Assembly (NCBI GenBank): GCA_958510875.1
Contig: OY294067.1
Span: 28,694,912-28,758,911 of the forward strand
Source: Endomychus coccineus
Lineage: Eukaryota; Arthropoda; Insecta; Coleoptera; Endomychidae
Direction: 5' to 3'
DNA: 64,000 bases
Shown here: positions 54,700 through 64,000 of the stretch, in pieces
Layout of the letters: every line of letters starts with the position of its first letter
How positions within the stretch are numbered: position 1 is the first letter of the stretch
Program-made: the position numbers and the translations under genes
The notes under the pieces: generated by a model
What the model was told of the DNA's origin: nothing
Databases searched by the model: none
Seen by the model: only the letters and a program-made list of their open reading frames with translations

Positions 54700-56104
54700 C
54701 ACGGTCGTACATACAAGTCTGGCGACTCGTATGTTTGACATGAGTCTCTTACGCGTCGCCAAACTCGTAGTCCCTCGCTCAGCCACTAGCTAGCGCTTGG
54801 ATCGGTAAAACGATTTCTTTCCAGAATCGCAAGCAGTGTTACTAACATAGATAACTCTACTACCGTAGAATGGAATGTCTTATGGAAGGGACCAAAACTG
54901 TCATGGCCGGCGAAAGTATTTCACTTCCAAAACACGGGAGGGCGCGTCAAGCGTCCGGAATTAATAACAATTATAATGCGCATGCGATTGTTATTGTTGT
55001 TCAATAGTTGCCATGTTTAATTCATTTGTGGATTTTCTTTCCATACGACTTGTTGCTTGCTATCATACACGCTATTTCTACAATATTATATATACAGGTT
55101 GTCCCAGGTTTTAGTAGCAGAACTTCAACGGTCGATAGAAAATTTGATTCTGAGAAAAAAGTTCTCATTAACATATATGCACAGACGCTTAGTTTTTGAG
55201 ATACAAGGAGCCAATTCTTGAATCTCTACTGAAATGAGTCGCATGCGAAATTTGTCAGCGCATTTGTCGATCGCTTATACAAAAAGCTATTCTTGAATAG
55301 CGATCGACTCTGCACATTCGACATTTGCCATTCGACATTATATCTCGCACGCGACAATGTGACAACGTTGTAAGTTTGCAATATTTATGCAACACAAGTT
55401 ACAAGGCTTGAACTGAAATTACTGAAAGTGAGGTTAGATGTGAAGGTTGATGTATATTTGTTTGATTATTTTGCGATTTGCTCTGCTAATTGGATTTGGA
55501 GAAGAGCAAAATGGACAAATATGGCCTTAGCATCTCAATTAATTCCCGAGCAAGGTTTTTAATTAATGTAAAGTTTTTCATGAAGTGAAATTCACCTGCT
55601 TGAAATGAATCGTAACAAGGTTACAGGTAGGCGACATTTTCCAAATTTTCTATTACCACGGCAAATGCTCTATTATTGTTCATAATAAGTGTAAGTTATT
55701 AACAATAATTTGTTTATGACGCTAAAAATTCAAATTTAATCTTTACACTGAACATAGCCTACACAGAACACAGAATCTTAGTAGAAACTTAAAAGACGAG
55801 TGCGAAAAAAGTGGATGCTTCCGATTCCGGATAGAAATCGTTTTAACGAGGTCTTTTATGTGTGCGAGCATGTATAACGAAAATCGGGAAGTTATTTTTA
55901 AGGTGAGTAATACATTTTGACAAGGGTAACAGTTCTATTCCCCTCTCAAATCAGAATACTTAGTAACACTGCTTGCGATTCCGGAAAGAAATCGTTTTAC
56001 CACTTCGATCCAAGCGCTAGCTAGTGGCTGAGCGAGGGACTACGAGTTTGGCGACGCGTAAGAGACTCTTGTCAAACTTACGAGTACCTGTATGTACGAC
56101 CGTG
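54700..56104 (+). mobile_element. larger P-like THAP element with nested mariner end
   Basis: Outer ends CACGGTCGTACATACA at 54700 and the complement of TGTATGTACGACCGTG ending at 56104. Subterminal arms of about 130 bp pair well (GCTCAGCCACTAGCTAGCGC with its partner near 56010). Near 55800 the + strand carries the end of a THAP exon (RKKWM, PIPDRNRFNEVFYVCEH) with two small indels and then AAG-GTGAGT, a good splice donor. A stretch from 55097 (CAGGTTGTCCCAGG) looks like the end of an unrelated mariner-type element lying inside. The 8 bases outside the ends do not match (TTCCAGAC and CATATGAC). Confidence 0.6.
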
Positions 56105-56159
56105 CATATGACATATTACATATATGGTATGGAACATGCAATCTGATGTTCGCTTATTT

Positions 56160-56575
56160 CACGGTCGTATACACAGGTCTGGAAACTCGAGGTTGTTTCC
56201 TATGTGAGCGGTGAGTCCGCTAAGCGTCGACTGGCCCGTAGTACCAAAAGTCGTCACGTAGGAGTATTTTCTGACAACTGTCAGTTGACTTGTCAACACA
56301 AGGAATACCTGCGTTTTTAGAAACAAATTACGAAATCGTGCATTGTGCCCAAATGCAAAACGGGGTACAAAAGTGTGAAGCAAGGAACTTCTGTTTTTAA
56401 AGTGCCGAAAGATGCGGAAATGCGAAAAAAGTGGATGCTTGCGATTCCGGATAGAAATCGTTTTACCACTTCGTGATCCAAGCGCTAGCTGGTGGCTGAG
56501 CGAGGGATTACGAGTTAAGCGACCCGTAAGACTCAAGTCAACCATAGAGTTTCCAGACCTGTGTATACGACCGTG
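56160..56575 (+). mobile_element. short P-like element with near-intact THAP N-terminus
   Basis: 416 bp, ends CACGGTCGTATACACAGGTC (left) and its complement (right, identical over at least 20 bp). Flanking 8-mers GCTTATTT and GCTTATAT differ at one base, consistent with an aged target duplication. On the + strand about 56333-56476 is open: SCIVPKCKTGYKSV, FKVPKDAEMRKKWMLAIPD, then RNRFTTS and stop. C-x4-C, the Trp and the AIPxRN block are THAP hallmarks; the later Cys-His pair is lost because the sequence turns into the terminal repeat. Confidence 0.75.
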
Positions 56576-56886
56576 GCTTATATTATATTATTATACCCAA
56601 AACCATAGAGATATATAAAATAAAACACGTGAATAATTTCAAATTGGATTATAGGTGCAAAAACCAATGAAAAGATTGACAAGTGTAAGTGAAATATCAA
56701 GGATAGGATGAAAAGTAAGAGTAATGTGTCGTAATACTTAACATTACGCAATGTTCGATCCCACGTAGGTTACCAAAAAACCGTGAACAAATCATGATTG
56801 ATTGATGTTCCAAATTATGATAAGCTTAATAATTTTCTCATGTTAATTTCTTCAAAATCCAAATCTCAATACATTGGTACTTAGTT

Positions 56887-58227
56887 ATGAGTTTATCAGT
56901 AGTGACAAGAAGCTTAAAAACAACAAAAAATCAATTGAAACAAAAGATAGGCAGTACCTATGGGGCTATATCTGAAGCTGTGAAGTATCGTTCATATCCA
57001 CACAAATTTTTGCATACAGGTCCCCTCTCAGTTTTAAATGAAAAAATCGAAAGAGGCGAGTTCATTCATGATGTCAAACAAACAGAAGTATGTAAAGCTT
57101 TAGAGAAAGTTTACATGGAAGTAGAATGTTACAAACCTACCACACATGGTTTTTTCAAAAAGATATTCACCAAATCTGTAGAAGCTCCACATGGTTTGTA
57201 TATTCATGGGGCGGTTGGTGGTGGAAAAACAATGTTAATGGACTTATTTTTTGAATGTGTCGATGTTGAGCGTAAATCTAGAGTACATTTTAACGAATTT
57301 ATGATTGATGTACATAAGAAAATTCATGCCAGTAAACATATTGTTGCAGACTACACAGATACAAGATCCAAACCTTTTGATCCAATTCCAGTTGTGGCTG
57401 AAGGAATCATAGATAATGCATGGCTCATATGTTTTGATGAATTTCAAGTTACTGATATTGCAGATGCCATGATATTAAAACGATTGTTTACACAATTGTT
57501 TTTAAGTGGTGCCGTAGTTGTTGCCACAAGTAATAGATCACCTGATGACTTGTACAAAAATGGTTTGCAAAGATCAAATTTTGTACCATTTATCCCAATA
57601 TTGAAAAAGCATTGTAATATATGTAATTTAGATTCTGGTACAGATTACAGAATAAGAGGAATGGATGGCTCAAAATCTACTTATTTTATCAAATCTAATC
57701 ACAAATTAGATCCTGTTGCCATGATTTTTAAGATGTTGGCTGCAAAAGAAAATGATATTGTTCGTTCAAAAACATTCAAGATTTTAAATCGGGATGTAAC
57801 CTTTCGGAAAACCTGTGGTGGTGTATTAGAAACAAATTTTGAAGAACTTTGTGACAGAGCATTAGGAGCCAATGATTATGTACATTTGACTCAATTTTTT
57901 CATACTATAATAATAAGAGATGTTCCTCAATTGAGTTTGAAACTGAAATCACAAACTAGAAGGTTCATAACTTTGATTGATACATTATATGACCATCGTA
58001 CAAGAGTTGTAATATATGCCTCAGTTCCTATCAGGGAATTATTTCTAAGGGAAGCTCAAGACATCGACGATGAAAGTAGGCATCTTATGGATGATCTGGA
58101 TATAAGTACGAAAGATGAAAAAGCAAATGTCTTTTCTGGTGAAGAGGAACTATTTGCTTTTGATCGTACTCTTTCCCGGCTGACAGAAATGCAGAGTGAA
58201 GTATATTGGAAGAAGTATGAAAGATAA
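56887..58227 (+). CDS. AFG1L: AFG1-like mitochondrial ATPase
   Basis: AAA-type ATPase of the mitochondrial inner membrane (yeast Afg1, human AFG1L/LACE1), involved in quality control and turnover of respiratory-chain subunits. One exon, 446 residues, a little shorter than the human protein. Residues 1-40 are basic (presequence). [15 protein letters not shown] (45-59) is the family N-terminal block. Walker A GAVGGGKT (108-115), [16 protein letters not shown] (132-147), Walker [17 protein letters not shown] (180-195), [19 protein letters not shown] (211-229), then [24 protein letters not shown] and, near the end, [17 protein letters not shown]. All nucleotide-binding motifs look intact. The first Met follows a short AT-rich leader. 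Lack of introns is unusual beside HELQ. Confidence 0.95.
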   Translation: MSLSVVTRSLKTTKNQLKQKIGSTYGAISEAVKYRSYPHKFLHTGPLSVLNEKIERGEFIHDVKQTEVCKALEKVYMEVECYKPTTHGFFKKIFTKSVEAPHGLYIHGAVGGGKTMLMDLFFECVDVERKSRVHFNEFMIDVHKKIHASKHIVADYTDTRSKPFDPIPVVAEGIIDNAWLICFDEFQVTDIADAMILKRLFTQLFLSGAVVVATSNRSPDDLYKNGLQRSNFVPFIPILKKHCNICNLDSGTDYRIRGMDGSKSTYFIKSNHKLDPVAMIFKMLAAKENDIVRSKTFKILNRDVTFRKTCGGVLETNFEELCDRALGANDYVHLTQFFHTIIIRDVPQLSLKLKSQTRRFITLIDTLYDHRTRVVIYASVPIRELFLREAQDIDDESRHLMDDLDISTKDEKANVFSGEEELFAFDRTLSRLTEMQSEVYWKKYER

Positions 58228-58605
58228 AATTATTTTGTCAATACAAATAATATAATATGGAAACCATAGGATACAACGATGATGTGGATGCTTCAGTAGC
58301 ACAATTCTTATAATGCTTCATGAAGATATAGCACTTAGATTTTTTTATATTGTGATATGCATATTTTACAATATGTACAGTATTTATTAAAAGTTAATTT
58401 ATTTTATCAGGATTTACCAAATACTTAATTTTAACAAATTGTTGATGTTATTAGAATTATTTTGAAAATGTCATGTTTTGATTGAACTTTACCCTGCTCA
58501 GTGTTAATTAGGAAGATATTTCATTTGCATAATCAGTAGATACAGTTTTACATATTTTGGCAAAGTAAACTAAATCATTAATACCAATGAGTCTAAAATG
58601 TTCCC
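58228..58605. other. AFG1L 3' flank
   Basis: AT-rich 3' flank. I see no clean AATAAA close to the stop; the 3' UTR may run to about 58390 (TTTATTAAAAGTTAAT region). Confidence 0.35.
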
Positions 58606-60680
58606 TTTAGATACGAGGCATTTCATATGAAATCAGCACTCGTTTCCAGGTCACCCTTGGGGATCCCCCTGAAAGTTTTTCCCACCTTTTCTACATTGAA
58701 AAATATGACGATTTCCGAAATTCGGGTATTAAGGTTCGATACTGCGCCGAGGAGAACATAATTAAGTTTTTTTGGCCTTTTTTAAGTAAAAAAATTTAAT
58801 TCTTATCGTAAAATATTGTAAAAAAAAATGTTGTAAAAGCACATAATCGATCGGAAATTTTCCATAGAATACGATGCTGCAGTCAGATTAAGATATCTTG
58901 CAAGGAAAATCCGGAAAATGGGAAAAACAGTTTTTTTTTGAAAATTAATTTCCCAAAATACGTATATTTTAATTTTTTTCTAACCTGGCTGAAACTCTCA
59001 CAAAATGTGTCTACTTTAAGGCGGAAATGGTATGGTAGTGACGTTAGCCCATTTTCACTGTATTCCAAAATTTTTCTGATTTTTTGACCATTTTTCTTAA
59101 AAAAAAAACTATTTCATTGCCTACAATGTAATCCAAACGACCCCAGTAAAAGTTCTGAGCACTTTTCCTAAATTCTCAGACAATTTTACGTAAAAAACTA
59201 TATAAAAAGAGTTGAATATTTCTCAGATAGATGCACAGGTCAATATAAAAATTGTCTCAATTTCCATTTTTTATATGAAAAATTTATCGACTTGGTGCAA
59301 AATGGAATTTCTTTGCAACTTCACATGGAAAATGTCCGTGTGATGGCGTAGGTGGAACTTTCAAGAGAAATGCTGCAAAAAAAAGTCTGACGCAGCCAGT
59401 CAATAATCAAATTTTGAATATGAACGACTTGTACGAATTTTGTAAACGTAAATTATTGACAATAGAACCTTTTATAGTTGGAAAGAATGAAATTGATGCG
59501 TTAAGAGAAACTTCATTACCTAAAGTACAAACTGTTCCTGGAACCAGGGGATATCATCAATTCACACCCTTCAATGAAACTACACTAGGGTGCAAAGTTA
59601 TGAGCTACGACGCAGGTTACGATCTCATTTTTGACTTAATTAACAAAGTGTCGTACAATTGGGCTGCCAATACATGCGTAACGTTTGTACTAAATGATAG
59701 AGGGAACTAGGTTTTATTGCAAATACATTTGATGATACTCTTGTAGCTGAAATTTTACTTTTATAGTTACAAAAAACATTATAAGTGACCAGTTGTGGAG
59801 TAATAAGTCCTCGTTGGTTATAACAATATTTTATTAGTAGCGACGGTTGAAACGAAAGGCAACATTGTGCGAATAAAACTTCTTGGTCACACGAAAAGCA
59901 AATTTAAGCAATATATGCTATAGAAAAGTTCATCCTCTCTTGAAAATTGATGTTTAATATTAGTCTAACTTGTTGCGGAAAAATGTATGGATATGGATGA
60001 AATCTTTTGGATTGTAATAAAGGAATTTATAATAATTTAAAAATCCGTATTTTACTATATTTTGTGATCAGACCTACAACCAATTGTGAGTTTGACAGTT
60101 TTTTTACGTAAAATTGTCCGAGTATTGAGGAAAACTCTTCTTGCTGGGGTCGTTTGGTTACATTGTAGGCAATAAAATGTTGTATTTTTTAAGAAAAATC
60201 GGAAAATTTTTTGAAAACAGTGAAAATTTTGGTGAAAATGGGCTAGTCACTACCGGACCATTCTCGACTTAAAGTAGACACATTTTGTGAGTTTTAGCCA
60301 AGTTATAAAAAAATCAAATTATAGGTATTTTGGGAAATGAATTTTCCAAAAAAAAACTGTTTTCCCCATTTTCCGGATTTTGCTTCCAAGATATCTCTAA
60401 TCTGACTGCAGTATCGTATTCTACGGAAAATTTCCGATCGATTATGTGCTTTCAAACATTTTTTTAAGGCTAATTTTCCAATATAAGACGAATTTAACTT
60501 TTTTACTTAAAAAAGGCCAAAAAAACTTCATTATGTTCTCCTCTGCGCAATATCGACACAAATTCGTCATATTTGTCAATGTAGAAAAGATTGGAATAAA
60601 GTCTCTCATGGCGATCCCCGAGGGTGACCTGAGAACGAGTGCTGATTTCATATGGAATGCCTCATACCCCTTTGCTAATT
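58606..60680. mobile_element. 2-kb foldback element enclosing a broken unnamed gene
   Basis: Left end near 58612 (GAGGCATTTCATATGAAATC) pairs with the right end (GATTTCATATGGAATGCCTC). The arms are about 590 bp (58606-59200 and 60080-60680) with high identity, for example CAGGTCACCCTTGGGGATCC against GGCGATCCCCGAGGGTGACC. The 880-bp interior carries a broken gene (next entry). Coding centre plus long inverted ends is the layout of a DNA transposon. Confidence 0.75.
59224..59710 (+). pseudogene. transposase-like gene fragment, family not named
   Basis: Frame 1 (about 59224-59302) reads SDRCTGQYKNCLNFHFLYE. After a frame change near 59303 it continues WNFFATSHGKCPCDGVGGTF, KRNAAKKSLTQP, then MNDLYEFCKRKLLTIEPFIV to a stop at 59710. 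I recognise the SDxCxxQYKN and SHGKxPCDGxGGTxKR blocks as conserved in a group of insect uncharacterised, probably transposon-derived proteins, but cannot name the family. The position between long inverted repeats supports a transposase origin. It is 3'-terminal only; the N-terminal part is missing. Confidence 0.5.
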
Positions 60681-61000
60681 ATTTTATGTACTTCTACTGC
60701 GATCTTTATGTTGAAATCTGCTGTCTATTTAATCTATTCAAGTGTAAACTTTTTAAGTTTTTTCATTACTTTAAATTCTTTAAAAAAATATGCCGTTAGT
60801 CCTATTTATTTTTGCAGTCCTCTATTGTTTCACACTAGTTATGATTCTTTGCTTTTGCATCTTTGGGACAGGTTTAACTTCCAATAAGTGTTTTCTAAGT
60901 AGGTAATTAATTTTTAATAAAAAACATGATATATACAAATAAAGTTTATGCTTAACGACAATGATTCAACAAATAAATAGTTAGCCATAATTATAAATTT

Positions 61001-62497
61001 TCAATATTGCCATAATTTCAAAACTTTATCTTTACCCCCCGATGCAACCTTTAATCCATCAGTTGACCAATCGCAGGCATAGACTTCATCTGCATGTCCA
61101 GGTAAATCAATTTCTAATTTATTAGTTTTCATGTTCCATAATTTCAAAGTTGAGTCTGCACTGCCGCTAACCATGAGCCTCGAATCAGCCGAAAATGATA
61201 TCATATAGACAGCTTGAACATGCCCTCGTAAAGTTGTAATAAATTTTCCAGTTTTTGCTTGCCAAAGTTTTATGGATTTATCAAAAGATGCAGATGCTAA
61301 AATTCTTCCATCTGGTGAGAATTTAACATCATTAACCAACTGTTGATGTCCTGTCAATCTTGCTAAAGGTTTCTTGTCCTTTTCAGGATCCCACAGAAAT
61401 AAGGTAAAATCATCAGATCCCGACACTAATCTTTCACCATGAGAATCAATTACCTCTAGGTAACGTTTCAAGGCAAATTGCTGTGACTTTTTTTTGTCAG
61501 GACTTATAGTGTCTTTATTTGAGTCTTTGACAGGATCGAAAGCACCAATTTTTAAAATATAATCAGTACTAAGAGCTAATGTGTTTACCCAATGAGCATG
61601 ACCTTCCAATGTTCTGCAAAGTATACCATCATTTGCACGCCAAACTTTAACGGTTCGATCCTGAGAAGCTGTATAAATTAAATTAGCACCACCCCATTTC
61701 ACAACAGTTACACTTTTTGTATGACCAGCAATTGTCATTATTATTTGACATAATAATGTGTCCCAAATTTTTACATCTCCATCTTTTGATGAACTGGCCA
61801 AAAATCTGCAATAGAAATACAAATATTTAATTGAAAAACTTCATCTCAAGAAAAGGATGTACCTGCACTCAGTATTTTTATGGTATGGTTCCCAACTTAA
61901 AGAAGTAATCCATTGTTTATGTCCTATTAGAGTTTTGCCCAGCTGTTTTCCACTAAATGGATCCCAAATTACAATGTTCCCATCTTTACATGCAGATGCT
62001 AATTTAGAGCTGTCTGGTGACCATGAAATACATAAAACCCAGTTCCTATGTGCCTTACAGGTATGAAAGGGGGTTTGTGTTAAGACATCCCAAAACCTGA
62101 CAGTTGTGTCCCCTGAACCACTGGCTAAATGTTTTCCATCTGGGCTGAAGTTTACTGATATTACTGCTTCTGCATGACCTGGCATTGAACTAGTACATCG
62201 TGTTACTGGTCGCACTCGAAATACAGCTTGTTGTTGATAAATAATATCAACAACAGTTTCTGTGTTTAGGTCTAAAGAGGACAAGGCCTTTTGTAAGGTA
62301 TTGGTTATTTCTACTTCATTTACAAAGAATAAAAATGGCACAGGTTCTTCGTTTTGTAAAATTGCATTACATATCAGAGTTAACTGTTGGAAGGTACAGT
62401 CTTGAGGTAAATCCATCATATCGCCCGCTACTTCTCCTGTTTCAGATTTGAATCTACACAACAGTCTTTTAGTTTCATTCTCCTGGTCTGTTTCCAT
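61001..62497 (-). CDS. Nle: Notchless (NLE), WD40 ribosome-assembly factor
   Basis: Notchless (yeast Rsa4) binds the AAA machine Rea1/midasin through its N-terminal domain and drives late 60S pre-ribosome maturation; in flies it was found as a Notch modifier. Two exons, 62497-61863 and 61805-61001, separated by a 57-bp intron (GTACAT...TTGCAG), give 479 residues, close to the usual length. Residues about 10-80 are the NLE ubiquitin-like domain (LLCRFKSETGEVAGDMMDLP). Eight WD40 blades follow, for example MPGHAEAVISVNFSPDGKHL, GDTTVRFWD, DGNIVIWD, DGDVKIWD, DRTVKVW, SADSTLKLWN and the last, DKVLKLWQY. The first Met is used. All junctions are in frame. Confidence 0.96.
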
Positions 62498-63039
62498 GAT
62501 TAAACTTTAGTCTAGTCAAATAACAATAACACGTTTCACTATGGGCAACAATTATTATTCTTAAAAGTTACTATTTCATTTAAAATGTCAATGCCCGGCT
62601 TAACATAACCAAACATATAGGATTGAATATATTTTATGATTGCACGTGCTCAAATGTCGAACCACAGATTTGTTTATCTAACTGGATGTTGAAGATAAGA
62701 TCGTGAAGTAGTCCAAGGTTCAACACTTCAAGCCAAGATAGTGAAGTCTTAATGGTCGATTAAAGGGGCTAGTAGTACTACCTATGTAATAAAGTCAGCA
62801 TGTTAACTATCCGCACAGTTCACTCACCGGTATGTGATTGTTAAAAACTTTACTCGCTGCTAGCTAGCAATTTTACTATCTGGATAAAATCTGATGAAAA
62901 AGTACCGTTTAATAAGATCGGCGAGCAATCAGAATAAACTTATAGTGGCCACAGTATAAACAATGTTTATACTATGCCTTGGCGAAAACTATCAAGTTGT
63001 TGCCTAATTCGTTTTTTTATATAGTTTCCAACTTCGAGG
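62498..63039. other. Notchless upstream region
   Basis: Presumed promoter side of Notchless. No motif that I would defend; no repeats recognised. Confidence 0.35.
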
Positions 63040-63388
63040 ATTTACAAAATCAATTGTGGGTGATGTTCAAAACATCTCCACACTATGGGCATCACAAATG
63101 ACCCAATATGTAGGAAATGCAGATGGTGGAAGAAACTGCCTCTCACATCCTGTTGGAATGTCCAGCATTAGCATCCCTCAGGCACCGACCCTTTGGGGAA
63201 TTGAAACTGCTCCCAGAAAAACTTATGGAAGCCAGCATTAGCAATATTCTGGGTTTCTGGTGGACCACAAACCTGCTAGAATAGAATAGGCTTCAGACCA
63301 CGGGGCGCACAATGGGCCCAACTAAGTGGCCTAAGTGCATCAGGGGACTAAGCCCTCTCCCCTCTTGCGATGATGATGATGATGATGT
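63040..63388 (+). pseudogene. non-LTR element 3' end with GAT tail
   Basis: The + strand reads MGITNDPICRKC, then (in a shifted frame) EETASHILLECPALASLRH-like residues, the same zinc-knuckle segment as in 33746-34087. The 3' end is (GAT)n at 63369-63387, like the GATT tail at 34157. Only the last 100 or so codons remain. Confidence 0.6.
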
Positions 63389-63637
63389 TTAAAATGCTAT
63401 GTGGGCCAACCTAACATGCCCACATAAAGAAATACAGGTATTGTATGGTATGGTAGATGTTCCTCATTTTATTATCCATGAATTGATCTGATAAATCCAT
63501 TCAACTAAAAACATCATAAGTTATAAGTTCCAGTTTAAAGGATAAACCTACTATTAACTTGAAATATAAATTTAGAATTTTCCTTATGAACTGTCAAACC
63601 ATAGATATAATAAAACCTAAGAATAATAGTCTACTCC

Positions 63638-64000
63638 ACGGTCGTATAAACAGTTCTGGGAACTCGAGGCTGTTTCCTATGTGAGAAGTGAGTCCGCTAA
63701 GCGTCATCTGTTGCATAGTACCAAAAGGGTGGCGCATGAGTCGAGGAATGATCTGTGGCACATATACGACCGTGTTCTCTGGCAACTGTCATTGTTGACT
63801 TGTAAACACAAGGAATACCCAAGGACTACCGACGTTTTTAGAAAAAAATTACGAAACCGTGCATTGTGCCGAAATGCAAAACGGGGTACAAAAGTGTAAA
63901 ACAAGAAACTTCTGTTTTTAAAGTGCCGAAAGATGCGGAAATGCGAAAAAAGTGGATTCCGGATAGAAATCGTTTTAACGAGGTCTTTTATGTGTGCGAG
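63638..64000 (+). mobile_element. P-like THAP element, cut by window end
   Basis: Left end CACGGTCGTATAAACAG at 63638, the same subterminal sequence as 56160. From about 63840 the + strand is open to the window edge: CIVPKCKTGYKSVKQ, FKVPKDAEMRKKWIPD, then RNRFNEVFYVCE. An in-frame deletion removes Met-Leu-Ala after KKW. This copy extends further into the THAP domain (the VFYVCE Cys) than the one at 56160, so it may be a longer element. The right end and duplication lie outside the window. Confidence 0.7.

Overview
The window looks like insect nuclear DNA, quite possibly beetle. It is AT-rich, its split genes use GT-AG introns, its conserved genes are animal in type, and it is packed with decayed insect-type transposons (Penelope-like, hAT, mariner, P-superfamily, non-LTR). 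The order of insect is inference. I saw no bacterial operons, CRISPR arrays, rRNA or tRNA.

Six conserved nuclear genes are readable. (1) Phosphatidylserine decarboxylase (PISD), + strand, six visible exons from 5689 to 22015, 5' exon(s) not found. (2) The HELQ/mus301 repair helicase, + strand, 18 exons from 25437 to 47479; every junction keeps frame and the exons sum to 1186 codons plus stop. (3) RRP8 rRNA methyltransferase, - strand, three visible exons from 49519 down to 47713, converging on HELQ, first exon not found. (4) TIM50, - strand, one exon, 54042 to 52969. (5) AFG1-like ATPase, + strand, one exon, 56887 to 58227. (6) Notchless (NLE), - strand, two exons, 62497 to 61001. PISD, TIM50 and AFG1L all act at the mitochondrial inner membrane; HELQ acts in DNA crosslink repair; RRP8 and Notchless act in ribosome biogenesis. 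They are housekeeping neighbours rather than a pathway cluster.

Nearly everything else is mobile-element debris. 1-5.6 kb: a hAT relic split by a Penelope-like reverse transcriptase fragment, a truncated long-TIR mariner and a foldback repeat. 5.7-22 kb: PISD introns holding four large foldback elements, a 0.5-kb tandem duplication, MITEs and hammerhead-bearing repeats. 22-25.4 kb: a MITE, a transposase tail and a THAP-bearing P-like element with an 8-bp target duplication. 25.4-47.5 kb: HELQ, with introns filled by 175-bp repeats, hAT, foldbacks, several non-LTR copies and two mariners, one of them complete end to end but with a broken transposase. 49.6-52.7 kb: a palindromic element carrying a well-conserved hammerhead ribozyme motif, then non-LTR fragments. 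54.7-56.6 kb and 63.6-64 kb: more P-like THAP elements. 58.6-60.7 kb: a 2-kb foldback enclosing a broken gene of a transposase-like family I cannot name.

The observations most worth checking are the hammerhead-type self-cleaving motifs in at least two repeat families (one inside a 145-bp unit with its own 9-bp target duplication), the short P-like elements that keep a THAP DNA-binding exon, the ~600-bp TIRs of the mariner that include the transposase start, and the unnamed element at 58.6-60.7 kb. Everything was read by eye; no search or folding was run.
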